Source: Endozoicomonas gorgoniicola
Lineage (GTDB): Bacteria > Pseudomonadota > Gammaproteobacteria > Pseudomonadales > Endozoicomonadaceae
NCBI RefSeq assembly: GCF_025562715.2
Contig: NZ_JAPFCC010000001.1
Span: 4,578,501-4,642,500, forward strand
Reading direction: 5' to 3'
DNA length: 64,000 nt
Shown piece by piece: positions 43,439 to 52,999 of the stretch. Both the position numbers and the translations under genes were made by a program. The number at the start of each line of letters is the position of its first letter. Position 1 is the stretch's first letter. Below the pieces are notes generated by a model. That model was not told where the DNA came from. It did no database searches and saw only the letters and a list, made by a program, of their open reading frames with translations.

Positions 43439-44792
43439 TTATAGATTCTATGAAAAAAAGTTCATTGCTTCGAACAGATTTTCGGAAAAAAGGATCGTGG
43501 CCATAATTTGATGTTTTTCTGTCAATGAAAATAGACTGGAGTACAGAGCGAATTTTTTGTTTCAGTTTTTGTGGGCGACGAAGGTCATGCATCATTTCAA
43601 GGGAGACAGCTTTGGCAAGCTGGTCTTCCTCGTTAAGTGGAAAAGAAAACACACTTTCAATTTTTGTTACTTCGAGTGAAGGAGGCAAAGATACGGATGT
43701 ATGAGCAGGGCCAAAAGGGTGCATATCTGTTGTGCTTAGATGGTTTGTATATAGAAGTAAGTGATCAGGATGGTGATTAGATTTTGAAAGGGCTTCTCGC
43801 AAAGCAGAAGTTGCTGCTTTGTGATCGGGGTGTGAGTCTAACTGTTCATGCGGAGTAATAATTGTGGTAGGTTTGATCTGATTTATTAATTCTACAAAAT
43901 CCTGAACAAGGTTGACCCAAGTTGGGTGACCACTATTATCTGAAGAAAGCTTGAAGGCATTAAACTGTCGAAAAACACGGGTATCTGTTACTTCACTTGT
44001 TTGGGATAGGACAGGTATTAAAGGAGATTTCTCCATCGCTGGCAGCTGTTTGCAAAAATAGCCAAGCTGAATTGAATTAGAAAAAGGTTGATTGCCCCAG
44101 ACTGGAACAGTCAGGCTATCCCAGCTTCTTACTAACCCTTTTAGCCTGGAAGCAATTTTTGAATTAGAAGAAAAGTGCTTGAAAGTATAAGGTTCCACTT
44201 CGCCAGCTGTAACAGTCACGATGTGACTATTTGTATTACTGTATAAGCCAAAGGCAGCAATTTCTGCATCGTCGGCATGAGGGGCAATAACCATAATACA
44301 ATCAAGATTAATATTGGAGTTGTTGAATGTATATAATACGGCGGAGTTGCTAATCGAACAGTAATTTTGCTCAATAGTTATTTCGTAACTTCCAAAGCTC
44401 TCGACTAGTGATGTGATATTTAAGAATCGCTTTCCATTGACTGATCTTTCAAAATAATGTTGAATCTGCTTATCTTTACACGATATTTTTACGTACGGAT
44501 CTAAAAACTTCCCCGTAAGCGTAGATTTTGAAAAGACTTCAATAAGGTAGGTAGTTGGTTGGTTACTTGATTCAAATGAAAAAGTACCTTTTTCAATTGT
44601 TATAGATTTTGCATTTACGTCACTAAATTCATAAGTATAATCTTCGTTAGTATTGTACCATATGTGATCAGAAAAGATAATCTGATGCAGTAGCCAGATT
44701 ATAACTAATGCAGGAATAATAGCTTTTAAACCAAAAGCCAGTGTCATGATAAGAATGATTGATGCTGATATATAGATACTTTTTCGTTGCAT
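43425..44792 (-). CDS. Membrane-anchored PIG-L family deacetylase
   Basis: A 455-residue protein with one or two N-terminal membrane segments (about residues 8-40) and a PIG-L zinc deacetylase domain. The metal motif is PH172-A-D174-D175-A-E177 (family form HPDDxE) and the second metal histidines are in DSHPDHKAA near residue 315. Relatives remove acetyl groups from N-acetylglucosamine-type sugars. Its place among core genes suggests de-N-acetylation of a core or O-antigen sugar on the cytoplasmic or periplasmic face. Confidence 0.82.
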   Translation of the reverse strand: MQRKSIYISASIILIMTLAFGLKAIIPALVIIWLLHQIIFSDHIWYNTNEDYTYEFSDVNAKSITIEKGTFSFESSNQPTTYLIEVFSKSTLTGKFLDPYVKISCKDKQIQHYFERSVNGKRFLNITSLVESFGSYEITIEQNYCSISNSAVLYTFNNSNINLDCIMVIAPHADDAEIAAFGLYSNTNSHIVTVTAGEVEPYTFKHFSSNSKIASRLKGLVRSWDSLTVPVWGNQPFSNSIQLGYFCKQLPAMEKSPLIPVLSQTSEVTDTRVFRQFNAFKLSSDNSGHPTWVNLVQDFVELINQIKPTTIITPHEQLDSHPDHKAATSALREALSKSNHHPDHLLLYTNHLSTTDMHPFGPAHTSVSLPPSLEVTKIESVFSFPLNEEDQLAKAVSLEMMHDLRRPQKLKQKIRSVLQSIFIDRKTSNYGHDPFFRKSVRSNELFFIESINDDA

Positions 44793-44819
44793 TAATTGTA
44801 ACCAGTATCGTTTTTAGAA

Positions 44820-45530
44820 TTAATGATATTTAATTATTTTTATCAAGCTATTGATGTCAGATAGCAATCCGCCACGAGCTAAGTACTTAAAGCTTTTACT
44901 CAATTTTGATTTGCTACCTTTGTTCCAACTTCCATCAAATAAATGTTTGGCGTAAACATTTTTTGGAAGTGAGTTTTTCTTTGCTGCGCCAAAGCTTCCA
45001 ATAGGAAGCTTTTTTTGATTATTTATTGTTTCCTCATGGTTTTTTGAATCGAAACCATATTCCATAAGAATGTTACTAACTATATTGACATTAACCATTT
45101 TTTTTAAATTCTTATGGTCAAAGGATAAGCTGTGATATTTAGTTAACATCTGTTCAGGAAGCCAATGGCCTGCACTACAGCCAATGGTTGAAGTTCCAAA
45201 GCGACCTATATCTTCCAAACCAATAAAAAAATCATACTTTAACAGAGGTTCAAAGCTTCTAAATACTTCGACGTCAGTATCAAGGTAAATTCCTCCTTGA
45301 TTATAGAGTGCAAACATACGCACATAATCTGAAACAAAAGCATATTTTTTATGTCTGTAAGCCGATTTTATAAATGAGTTTGATTCGACATCAAAATTAG
45401 ACTCATTCCATAAGACTAATTCATAGTCGGGAAGGTGATATTTCCATGAGGCTATGCATCGCTTAATTGTTAAATTAAATTGTGATTCACCAAACCAGCA
45501 AAAATGTATTTTTTTTGGTACTTTATTCAA
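44820..45530 (-). CDS. Glycosyltransferase, GT32-like (DXD sugar transferase)
   Basis: A 236-residue glycosyltransferase with a GT-A-like DXD motif (D84 and D86 in YLDTDVEVF) and the Gly_transf_sug N-terminus KKIHFCWFGES. Relatives add sugars to capsule or LPS. The substrate is unknown. It lies between the deacetylase and the O-antigen ligase genes, in the AT-rich distal part of the operon. Confidence 0.8.
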   Translation of the reverse strand: MNKVPKKIHFCWFGESQFNLTIKRCIASWKYHLPDYELVLWNESNFDVESNSFIKSAYRHKKYAFVSDYVRMFALYNQGGIYLDTDVEVFRSFEPLLKYDFFIGLEDIGRFGTSTIGCSAGHWLPEQMLTKYHSLSFDHKNLKKMVNVNIVSNILMEYGFDSKNHEETINNQKKLPIGSFGAAKKNSLPKNVYAKHLFDGSWNKGSKSKLSKSFKYLARGGLLSDINSLIKIIKYH

Positions 45531-45583
45531 TGTTTATACTCTAAAAATAATAAAATCAGCCCTCAATAGAGGGCTGTGAAGAA

Positions 45584-46930
45584 TTAGCTATCTTGAGTTA
45601 CATTTGGTTTGCTTGTTTTTTCTTCATAAGAGTATTCAAGCTCAGTAGTGACTTTTCTTGATAAATCTTGATCCTTATTCTGCAATGTTTCACGTTTAGC
45701 AGCCAGTACTAAACCAACAGGTAGCCAGAGAAAAACCCAGTACTCATGAGGACGAGTAACAACTTTATGTACATCAGTCAACATTGCTATAAAAGAGAAA
45801 GCTAGTAACCCAAATGCTATTTTTGTATGCTGTACATTCAATAATTTAAAGCTTGCAACAATTACTGAACTCATTGAAAGAACATAAAGAAACAATCCAA
45901 CTAAGCCTGTTTCATAAGTAATAAGAACAAAGCCACTATGAGGATGATAGTAAGTGAAATTAATAAGGGGATTATAGAATGCCATATTAGCATCAGCTCC
46001 AAAACCAATAACTGGTTGCTCTGCCAGGACTTTAGCTATTGCTTTTTCCCAAACAAACCAGCGATTACTGGTCACTGACGCCATAACACTATCAAAATTT
46101 TCAGAATTCAGGTTTAGAGAAGATACATCGGTCGTAAGAACAATAAGCGCTATTATACTTGTAACTGAAATAAGACATGCAGGTAAAATTAGTTTGGGGC
46201 GAAGAGTCAGCAGGCAAGCAATAATAGCAAAAACAACACCGACAAGTGGACCTCTTGATCCAGTTAAAAATACATAGGAGAAAAAAATTAATGTAAATAA
46301 AGAGAGAATAGTTACTTTTGCTTTATTATTTTCATTCAGCAATCTACCAAATGCCAGAATGGTAAATGCTCCAAAATAGTTAGCTGATTGGATAGGAGTG
46401 CTGAACTTACCAAACTCGCCAATCCCCATTTCATGTATCCTTGTCTCTCTGTATGAGAAGCTTGCATCAACACCAAAGAGTTGAATATAAAAAGTGATAA
46501 TTGCTCCTACTGCAACGACCAGCATAGCAATATCAATAGCGTGCAATAGATACTTAGGTCTTTTAAGATAAAGCAAGGTAATTCCAGCGAGATAAACCAT
46601 AACATATGCTCCATTTCGAACATACTTATTGAAGACACCGGATTTGTCAGAGGTTGTCCATAACGCACTAATAACAAAGTAGAGTATGAACAAGACGATA
46701 AATAATTCTTCTTTTGTTTTGATCACCTCTGTGCACCTATTTGCATATGTAGCAAGTAGCAAAAGGCAGGGGAGCATAAACCACAGGTTAATTTGTGCTG
46801 CATGACTGCTTCCTGAGGGGAGCCACATGTTGCCTGATAGTTGTACAAAAAGACCTATGGATAACCAGACAAGTAAAATTGCTCTAAAGCGCTGTAAGAT
46901 CGGAAGCTGATCAGCTTGAGGATATGACAT
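45584..46930 (-). CDS. waaL: O-antigen ligase (WaaL-like)
   Basis: Polytopic inner-membrane protein of 448 residues with about eleven helices. It has the Wzy_C/WaaL signature region, with a large periplasmic loop bearing the YHPHSGFVLITYETGLVGL block (the H of the H-S-x-x-L motif). It would transfer O-antigen from undecaprenyl diphosphate to the lipid A core. A Wzy polymerase cannot be ruled out by sequence alone, but the core-operon context favours a ligase. Confidence 0.8.
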   Translation of the reverse strand: MSYPQADQLPILQRFRAILLVWLSIGLFVQLSGNMWLPSGSSHAAQINLWFMLPCLLLLATYANRCTEVIKTKEELFIVLFILYFVISALWTTSDKSGVFNKYVRNGAYVMVYLAGITLLYLKRPKYLLHAIDIAMLVVAVGAIITFYIQLFGVDASFSYRETRIHEMGIGEFGKFSTPIQSANYFGAFTILAFGRLLNENNKAKVTILSLFTLIFFSYVFLTGSRGPLVGVVFAIIACLLTLRPKLILPACLISVTSIIALIVLTTDVSSLNLNSENFDSVMASVTSNRWFVWEKAIAKVLAEQPVIGFGADANMAFYNPLINFTYYHPHSGFVLITYETGLVGLFLYVLSMSSVIVASFKLLNVQHTKIAFGLLAFSFIAMLTDVHKVVTRPHEYWVFLWLPVGLVLAAKRETLQNKDQDLSRKVTTELEYSYEEKTSKPNVTQDS

Positions 46931-46939
46931 AAAAAAAGA

Positions 46940-48181
46940 CTACAACTTACTATTAAGGGGGGAGGAATTAATCGAGGATTGGTCGCTGATGATATTATGT
47001 ATCAGTTTGGTTGATATATTTAAGCCATTGCATCCATGTTTTAAGTGGAAGTTAGAAAAAGTATCAGCTTTTTCTATGTACTGAATATAGCTGTTTGAAT
47101 ATTCATTGATTTTTTTGGTTAATGAGGCTTTATTATTTACTCGTTTCCCAAAAAATGATTCTAATGAAAAAATATCTTCAGAATCTAATGCATTCAGGAA
47201 TATAATTGGACGTTTTGCCAAGGATGCCTCCAATACTGCATTAGACTCAATAGATATGACAATTCCCGATGTTTCAAGTGCTTGTGCAAGAGAGCTTTTC
47301 TTGGATACTAGTTCAATATTAATATGCTTTTTAACAGCATCATCCCAAAATGTAGATTTACTTCTCGGGTGTTGTTTAATAAATAATTTATGTTCTTTGT
47401 TTTGAATTGCCCAGTCCAGTAGTATCTGGTAATTCAACTGAGCCAACTTGGTTTTTTCTCTGTCTGGTCCCATTCCGAGTAGCAAAAGCTTATTATTATA
47501 TGCCTTCAGAGGATTTAAATTATAACTGTCATCAATCATATGGGAACCAGCTAAAACAACCTTGGAGTCTCCGAAAATAAGATTTCTTTGCTTTAATTTT
47601 TCATAAGAACTCTGCCCAAACAAAAAATAATAATCATAATCATTCATAGAAAACTGCCAGTCATCTTCTACTGTTGTCGCGTGGGCCAGTTGTATCAATT
47701 TTGCATTTCTGCGATTTAAAGAGTCTCTTAAAAATGGGCTTAGCAGCATGCCATTTCGATCATTAAGAATGATTTTTGGATGGTATGTTGAAACAATATA
47801 TTCAGCATAAGCTGCCAGGTAAAGATATTTGAAACTGACAGGGTAAGACGGTTTTTTTACAAACCCGTTTTTTAGTACTTTTTTACCCTTGTAAAAAGGT
47901 ATTTCAGCCAAGGTATAATTGATTTTCTGTAGTTCGGTTTTTAGTGCTTTTTTTCGGTTTAGCCTTATAACTTTTTCTGAGTGTTGAAACAGTAGTATAT
48001 CAACGTTTTCAGTTCTAATAGAACTAGACTGAAAATGAATTTTTAACCAGGTAAGAAGACTTAGGAAGTACAAATCTAGTGTCTCAAACCAGTATCTAGT
48101 TGTTTTTTTTATTCCTTTTTTTCGCTCAGCTGCAAGTGCCTTCCTATAACGGTCTAGTGCTTTAAGTTTTGTTATTTGCAT
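46940..48181 (-). CDS. Surface polysaccharide glycosyltransferase (GT-B-like)
   Basis: A 413-residue protein with a GT-B-type C-terminal half. The KQHPRS motif and the SNAVLEASLAKRPIIFL block resemble the CDP-glycerol glycerophosphotransferase and capsule-export families. The N-terminal third is basic and lacks a known domain. It overlaps the preceding gene by ten bases. The exact sugar or polyol is unknown. Confidence 0.6.
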   Translation of the reverse strand: MQITKLKALDRYRKALAAERKKGIKKTTRYWFETLDLYFLSLLTWLKIHFQSSSIRTENVDILLFQHSEKVIRLNRKKALKTELQKINYTLAEIPFYKGKKVLKNGFVKKPSYPVSFKYLYLAAYAEYIVSTYHPKIILNDRNGMLLSPFLRDSLNRRNAKLIQLAHATTVEDDWQFSMNDYDYYFLFGQSSYEKLKQRNLIFGDSKVVLAGSHMIDDSYNLNPLKAYNNKLLLLGMGPDREKTKLAQLNYQILLDWAIQNKEHKLFIKQHPRSKSTFWDDAVKKHINIELVSKKSSLAQALETSGIVISIESNAVLEASLAKRPIIFLNALDSEDIFSLESFFGKRVNNKASLTKKINEYSNSYIQYIEKADTFSNFHLKHGCNGLNISTKLIHNIISDQSSINSSPLNSKL

Positions 48182-49299
48182 TTTTGCTGTTGACTCAAAG
48201 ATACTGTTTTTAGAATTGACTCAAACTGCTGAATAACAGCTTCATCAGTGAAATATTGTTGAATTCTCTTTTGCATTTCTTGAGCTTTTGAAATTGTTTG
48301 TAAGCTGCTCAATGCCTGAAGTTTAAGCATTAATTCTGATAGTTCCAAATCGCTTCCAAACTGAAATTTAAAAGCTGTATTGCCTGTTACTTCTGGTGCT
48401 CCACCACAGTCAGCAATGGCAATTGGCACACCCGCAACCATTGCTTCCAGCAAAACCATCCCAAATGGCTCTCGATCGGAAGTCAGAATAAAACTATCAA
48501 AAGCTTTGAAGTACTGACTGGCTTTTGGAACCATTCCAAGAAAGAGAACCTTACTCTCAACTGATAATGTTTTGCTCAGCTCTTGAAGCTCTTCCTGAAG
48601 TTCACCTTTTCCGAGAATAACCAACAGCGAATTTGGTACTTGATGACAAATCTTTGCAAATGCTTTTATCAAAGTTTTTTGATCTTTGTCTTTATGAAGG
48701 CGGCCTACATTGCCAAATATATAAGCATTCTCTGGCAGCTTAAGATAACTTCTTGCTTGACTTTTAGATTTTTGGTTTGCTGAGAGTGATTGATAATCCA
48801 CTCTATTATAGAGTGTGTGTATCTTACCTTCATCTAGTTTTCTCAGTGATTTACGCATATCATCTCTAATGGCATTAGAAACACCTAGCAGCGTAATGTT
48901 TTTCTTGTTTTTATAGATATGCCAGCGCCGGGAAAAACGCTTATAATCACCAAAGCAATGATGAACTCCAATAACGTGAAGTTCTTTAATATGAGTGGCA
49001 ATGTAGATAGATTTGAAGCGGTGAGCTACTGCAAAGCTAAACGAATCTTTCTTACAAATTTCTCTAAGCTGGGCAATTTGTTTAAGTTTTAGTCCTCTTA
49101 TGTCTTTTGCGCTGTTGTTCAGAAAAATGACTCTGTCAGAAGCTGAACCTCTAATAACTTCTTCTGATTCAGCGCCTTTTACGTATACGGTAGTTACTGA
49201 AAATCCCAACGAACTTAGCGTTGTTGCATATTGTCTTGCAACATCCAGAAAAGGTGCTCCATAGCTATGACAAATTTGTAAAACTTTTTTCATAGACAC
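48172..49299 (-). CDS. GT4 family glycosyltransferase
   Basis: A 375-residue GT-B glycosyltransferase. The GNVGRLHKDKDQKTLIKA donor-binding strand (split over two blocks) and the E-x7-E-like motif EPFGMVLLEAMVAGVP are complete. It is comparable to the outer-core transferase located at this point of the Pseudomonas core cluster (wapH region). It would add a hexose to the outer core. Confidence 0.85.
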   Translation of the reverse strand: MSMKKVLQICHSYGAPFLDVARQYATTLSSLGFSVTTVYVKGAESEEVIRGSASDRVIFLNNSAKDIRGLKLKQIAQLREICKKDSFSFAVAHRFKSIYIATHIKELHVIGVHHCFGDYKRFSRRWHIYKNKKNITLLGVSNAIRDDMRKSLRKLDEGKIHTLYNRVDYQSLSANQKSKSQARSYLKLPENAYIFGNVGRLHKDKDQKTLIKAFAKICHQVPNSLLVILGKGELQEELQELSKTLSVESKVLFLGMVPKASQYFKAFDSFILTSDREPFGMVLLEAMVAGVPIAIADCGGAPEVTGNTAFKFQFGSDLELSELMLKLQALSSLQTISKAQEMQKRIQQYFTDEAVIQQFESILKTVSLSQQQKCK

Positions 49300-49312
49300 T
49301 TGTCTTTCATAG

Positions 49313-49993
49313 TTACTTGTCTAAAAATGATTCTCTCAATATTTTCGTTTTGCTCAACACTGTCTCTTTATAAGGGTGACTTTCCCAATCCCTTTCAAAT
49401 CGTTCTATGTCTTTTCGTATGTACTTTTTTAATTTTTTTGAAGACTTATGGATATGAACGACATCTAAATCGATAATGCAAACATCTTGATCTTTTATCA
49501 TAAAATTTGGAACTTTGGTGTCTCCATGAGTAATACTATTTTTAAATAAAGTGGCAAGTATATTTATTACCTTATCTGTAAAGTCTTCAATTTTTTCTTT
49601 TGAAAAGTATTCAGGATGCTCTATGAGAATTTTAGCATTTTGACCCGTGTAAAACTCTGTGATGACATAGCTTTCAGTAGAAAGAATTCCAATTCTTTTT
49701 TCGTTTGCTGCAATGACCTTTGGTGTAATTATGCCTAATTTAGAAATTAATTTAGAACTCTTGGAGTAATTTGCAGCTCTCGAAATGCTTATGCTTCGTA
49801 AAAAGCAATGGAACCAGCCTTTGAACTTGAATTGTTTGACAATAACGGGTTGATTGAAACTTGGTTTGTGTACATAGGTTATTCTTGTTGATTTGTCATC
49901 TTTTATTAAAGTTCCTGATCTTAGGATGTCTATTAGATTTTCTACTTCGATAAGATTGCATGAAGTCTTTTTTGAGAATACATTTCTGGACAT
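49313..49993 (-). CDS. LPS core kinase-like protein
   Basis: A 226-residue kinase-fold protein. The catalytic loop ITHGDTKVPNFM has D158 and N163, and metal-binding D175 is in CIIDLD. The N-terminal lysine lies in VKQFKF. It belongs to the Kdo/heptose kinase group. It starts directly after a degenerate heptosyltransferase remnant and is the second kinase-like gene in this operon. Confidence 0.75.
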   Translation of the reverse strand: MSRNVFSKKTSCNLIEVENLIDILRSGTLIKDDKSTRITYVHKPSFNQPVIVKQFKFKGWFHCFLRSISISRAANYSKSSKLISKLGIITPKVIAANEKRIGILSTESYVITEFYTGQNAKILIEHPEYFSKEKIEDFTDKVINILATLFKNSITHGDTKVPNFMIKDQDVCIIDLDVVHIHKSSKKLKKYIRKDIERFERDWESHPYKETVLSKTKILRESFLDK

Positions 49994-50021
49994 CTAGTAC
50001 AAGTTACCCATACAGTCTTCG

Positions 50022-50288
50022 TTAAAAAAAATTGTTATCAGAAATTATATTGTTAACTTCTGAATTATACGGGTCGCAGAAAATTAAATCACATGCGTTT
50101 AAATGCTGTTTAATGATGTTAGCTTCGTTGCAAGCCTTTGTGTCGAAGTCTTTGAGAACCTCTCCTAGTTCAGAAATACTGTTGCTAAATAGAGTTGTTT
50201 CGAAATCATAATTAGCTAAGCACTGAGCTAATATTGTCAAAATTAGACCGTCACCTAGTGTAGATATAGGGAATATAGCTGCTTTCAT
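50022..50288 (-). pseudogene. Truncated GT9 heptosyltransferase remnant
   Basis: Only 88 residues remain (MKAAIFPISTLGDGLILTIL...), the nucleotide-sugar-independent N-terminal lobe start of GT9 heptosyltransferases, which are normally 330-360 residues. The frame ends at a run of eight A bases (50024-50031). Reading one base shorter continues nine codons (NEDCMGNLY) and then stops next to the following start, so a true full gene is not recoverable by slippage. It is probably a decayed extra heptosyltransferase. It overlaps the kinase gene before it by four bases. Confidence 0.65.
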
Positions 50289-51061
50289 TTCTTTGTCTTA
50301 TCAAAGAAGTTTGTAATCGAGTTGATTAGTTTTTTATTTTTTTTGCTCAGTGATTTAGAATTAGAGTAGCGGAGAAAAAATCTTAAGCGATCTGTTGAAC
50401 TAAGACTAATTTCTCCGACTTTGTCTAGACATGCGAGATCTTTTATACGACCTCTTTTAAAGATGAATGATTTTGCAATAGCACCAGACGGACAATCAAT
50501 TAAAAAAACTTTCGGCTGCTCTGTTTGTGTTACCAGAATATTACGCCATTTGAAATCAGTATGAATAAATTTCTTGTCGTGTAGTGTTCTTGTAATAGTT
50601 GCCACCTGGTTTATGACTTGTCTCATCCATACCCTGTCTGAAAGCTTTGAAGAACCTTCATCAACCATTGTTTTGAGGTCTTTTGAGTTTTTTACTTCTT
50701 CTGTAATTAACACACCTCTAGTCATCACCCCAAACTTTTTTTCTTCTCCATAAGCTACAACCTTTGCAGCAGGTATTCCCAGTTCATGAAAAAATAGCAT
50801 ATTTTCCCATTCGGCTCTAATGCGACTTCTTCCTAAGTAGCGCCTTACTCCTTTACCAGCTTTAATGTATTTCTTAACGTAGTACCCAACGCCATCTATT
50901 TCTACGCGGTGAACACTGCTAAGTTTGTCATCATTTATTTGTTTTCCACGCAAATTAAATACATGGTCAATGGATGAAAATGCTTTGAGTGTATTGCCAG
51001 TCTGGTATTCTGGGGTAATGGTCCATGTGGACGAATTAAACATGAATATCCTGTTTATCAA
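50285..51061 (-). CDS. LPS core kinase (InaA/RfaP-like)
   Basis: A 258-residue kinase-fold protein. The lysine region is YVKKYIK, the catalytic loop is HTD169FKWRN174, and the metal D189 lies in FLIDCPSG. It resembles the second core kinase next to waaP in the Pseudomonas core cluster. The stop overlaps the remnant gene and the start overlaps waaP, so expression is coupled. Confidence 0.82.
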   Translation of the reverse strand: MINRIFMFNSSTWTITPEYQTGNTLKAFSSIDHVFNLRGKQINDDKLSSVHRVEIDGVGYYVKKYIKAGKGVRRYLGRSRIRAEWENMLFFHELGIPAAKVVAYGEEKKFGVMTRGVLITEEVKNSKDLKTMVDEGSSKLSDRVWMRQVINQVATITRTLHDKKFIHTDFKWRNILVTQTEQPKVFLIDCPSGAIAKSFIFKRGRIKDLACLDKVGEISLSSTDRLRFFLRYSNSKSLSKKNKKLINSITNFFDKTKK

Positions 51062-51867
51062 TAATTTGGATGCCCAGCTTTACGCTTCATACGATCATTC
51101 AGTTTGATAGCTTTTTCTTCTATTTTTTTCCACATCCAATCATGTTGCTTTAAGGCTTCTCTGAGTGGCAAGCCAGTATAAGTCTTAATGAAACGATAAA
51201 TATCTCGCTGTGTTAGGTTGTAGCCCATAGCTGAATAATACAGACCTGAGATATCTTTAAGTCGCCATCGCTCAGGAACTTTTTTCCTTACCTGGGCTCG
51301 GTGAAGGTCGATTAAATAGAAGCGGAGATTATCGGGTTCAGGTTTTTTTTCTTTAGATAGCATGAAGTGACAAAGATAGTAATCTCTATGATTAATTCCG
51401 ATGTCATGAAGTTGCCGACTTATTTCCGCAAGCTTTTTGATGATGGCCGCTTTTAAAACATATGAAGGAGGCTTTTCTTTCCATGTGTCACAGAAGTCTT
51501 CAAGAGTATACATATCCTTCAGTTCTTCTGTTACCAAAAACGACTCCTGTCTGGCTGGATTGCACCCTTTTTTTCCGTAAGCGACCATTGTCATGGTGTC
51601 AATGCCAGCGGACTTGAGGGAGCTTAAGGCTGTCCATTCATTTTGAGCTCCTAGCACAGGCTTTCTAAGCCGAATGATGTTTTCTGCAATTTCTAACCAG
51701 CCAATGCCTTTGTGTATTTTGGCGAAGTAGCCTTTGCCATTATGCTCGAATCGAAAAGTGCGTCTGGCTTCCAGTTCACGAAATATTTCTCCATTCATAC
51801 TCATAAGGAGTTGAAATGGGTCTTTTCCCTGCCAGGCTTCTTTGAAGTCATCTCTTAAATAAAGCAT
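51058..51867 (-). CDS. waaP: LPS core heptose(I) kinase
   Basis: Phosphorylates heptose I of the inner core, which holds divalent cations and stabilises the outer membrane. It has 269 residues and matches E. coli RfaP along its length: WQGKDPFQL, GEIFRELEARRT, KPVLGAQNEW and the catalytic loop NHRD162YYLCHF. Lysine K50 (YFAKIH) is the nucleotide lysine. It lies four bases after waaG and is coupled to the next kinase gene. Confidence 0.95.
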   Translation of the reverse strand: MLYLRDDFKEAWQGKDPFQLLMSMNGEIFRELEARRTFRFEHNGKGYFAKIHKGIGWLEIAENIIRLRKPVLGAQNEWTALSSLKSAGIDTMTMVAYGKKGCNPARQESFLVTEELKDMYTLEDFCDTWKEKPPSYVLKAAIIKKLAEISRQLHDIGINHRDYYLCHFMLSKEKKPEPDNLRFYLIDLHRAQVRKKVPERWRLKDISGLYYSAMGYNLTQRDIYRFIKTYTGLPLREALKQHDWMWKKIEEKAIKLNDRMKRKAGHPNY

Positions 51868-51871
51868 TTCG

Positions 51872-52999
51872 CTATGCCTTCCTTAGTGCTTGCTGCATGA
51901 TTATTTCAGCTGCTTTTTGCGGCATGCTATAAAGGTCTTTTGAGCGACTGTATCTAATAGCATTTTCCTGCCATGTTGCCTTTTTGTTTGACGACAACAT
52001 CTGGGAAGTCAGGTCGTTAAGTCGCTCCTGCGAAAATGGTGAGTGTACGACATAGCCAGAATCTGCATCTTTAATATAGTGGGCATATCCACACACATCG
52101 GTCGTTAGTACAGGTAATCCAGACACTAAAGCTTCGAGTAACACTGTGCCTGTGTTTTCATTGTATGCTGGGTGAATCAGCAAATCAGCACCTAATAAGA
52201 AACGCGGTATATCATCACGACCAGATAAAAATTTTATCTGCTGTTCACTGTTTAATTGCTTCGCCAGGCTTATAAAAGGTTTTTGCTTATCCTGCCCAAC
52301 AACAAAAAACTGTGTTTGAGATTTTAATGGCTCCGGTAAAGAAGCCAAAGCTTTTATAGCTCGATCCAGCCCTTTAGTTTTGAAACCTGAACCAACCATC
52401 AGAATAAGCTTTTCATCATGTTTTAATCCGAACTCCTGACGGAATGCACGACGAATCTCACCATGATTTTCAGGGCGACATCGGTCTTTCGATATACCTG
52501 GTGGAAGCAGTATGATTCGCTCATCTGGTGTTTGGTAATATTTTTGAAATACAGGTTTTTGCAATGGTGAAATCAGCAGTGACAATGTCTTGCTGTCTGA
52601 AGAAAAAACATCATTCTCAAAATCTGAATACTGTTTGAAGCGGGATGTTAACTGATACCACCAACCACGACTATTCAGAGCTTTTTCTTTAAAGCAGGTA
52701 TCTGCTGCATAATAAATATCCAGACCTGCCATCTTGTTAAAGCCTGTTAGCAAATCTGCGGGATCGTCTGCTAAGTCTTTCTGTATTTGTTCCTGGAAAT
52801 CCAGCATCCTTTTATGGTTGCTGCTGCCTCGCACAGGTAAGATCTTTACCTTAAAGCATGCTGGACAATCACCTTGCCAGCTGGTCGTATAAACCCGAAC
52901 TTCACACCCACGCTTCTGACATTCAAGCGCAATCCGCAGGAAGTCCCTTTGCAGGCCACCAAACGGAAAATATTTAAACAGCGCAAATGCCAGAATCAT
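51872..52999 (-). CDS. waaG: LPS core glucosyltransferase WaaG
   Basis: GT4 enzyme of 375 residues that adds the first outer-core sugar (glucose in enterics, galactosamine in Pseudomonas) to heptose II. The N-terminal FKYFPFGGLQRDFLRIA is diagnostic for WaaG (acceptor-side FxxGG loop), and the ENTGTVLLEALVSGLPV block near residue 280 carries the E-x7-E donor motif. It acts at the inner face of the cytoplasmic membrane. It overlaps waaC by four bases. Confidence 0.95.
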   Translation of the reverse strand: MILAFALFKYFPFGGLQRDFLRIALECQKRGCEVRVYTTSWQGDCPACFKVKILPVRGSSNHKRMLDFQEQIQKDLADDPADLLTGFNKMAGLDIYYAADTCFKEKALNSRGWWYQLTSRFKQYSDFENDVFSSDSKTLSLLISPLQKPVFQKYYQTPDERIILLPPGISKDRCRPENHGEIRRAFRQEFGLKHDEKLILMVGSGFKTKGLDRAIKALASLPEPLKSQTQFFVVGQDKQKPFISLAKQLNSEQQIKFLSGRDDIPRFLLGADLLIHPAYNENTGTVLLEALVSGLPVLTTDVCGYAHYIKDADSGYVVHSPFSQERLNDLTSQMLSSNKKATWQENAIRYSRSKDLYSMPQKAAEIIMQQALRKA

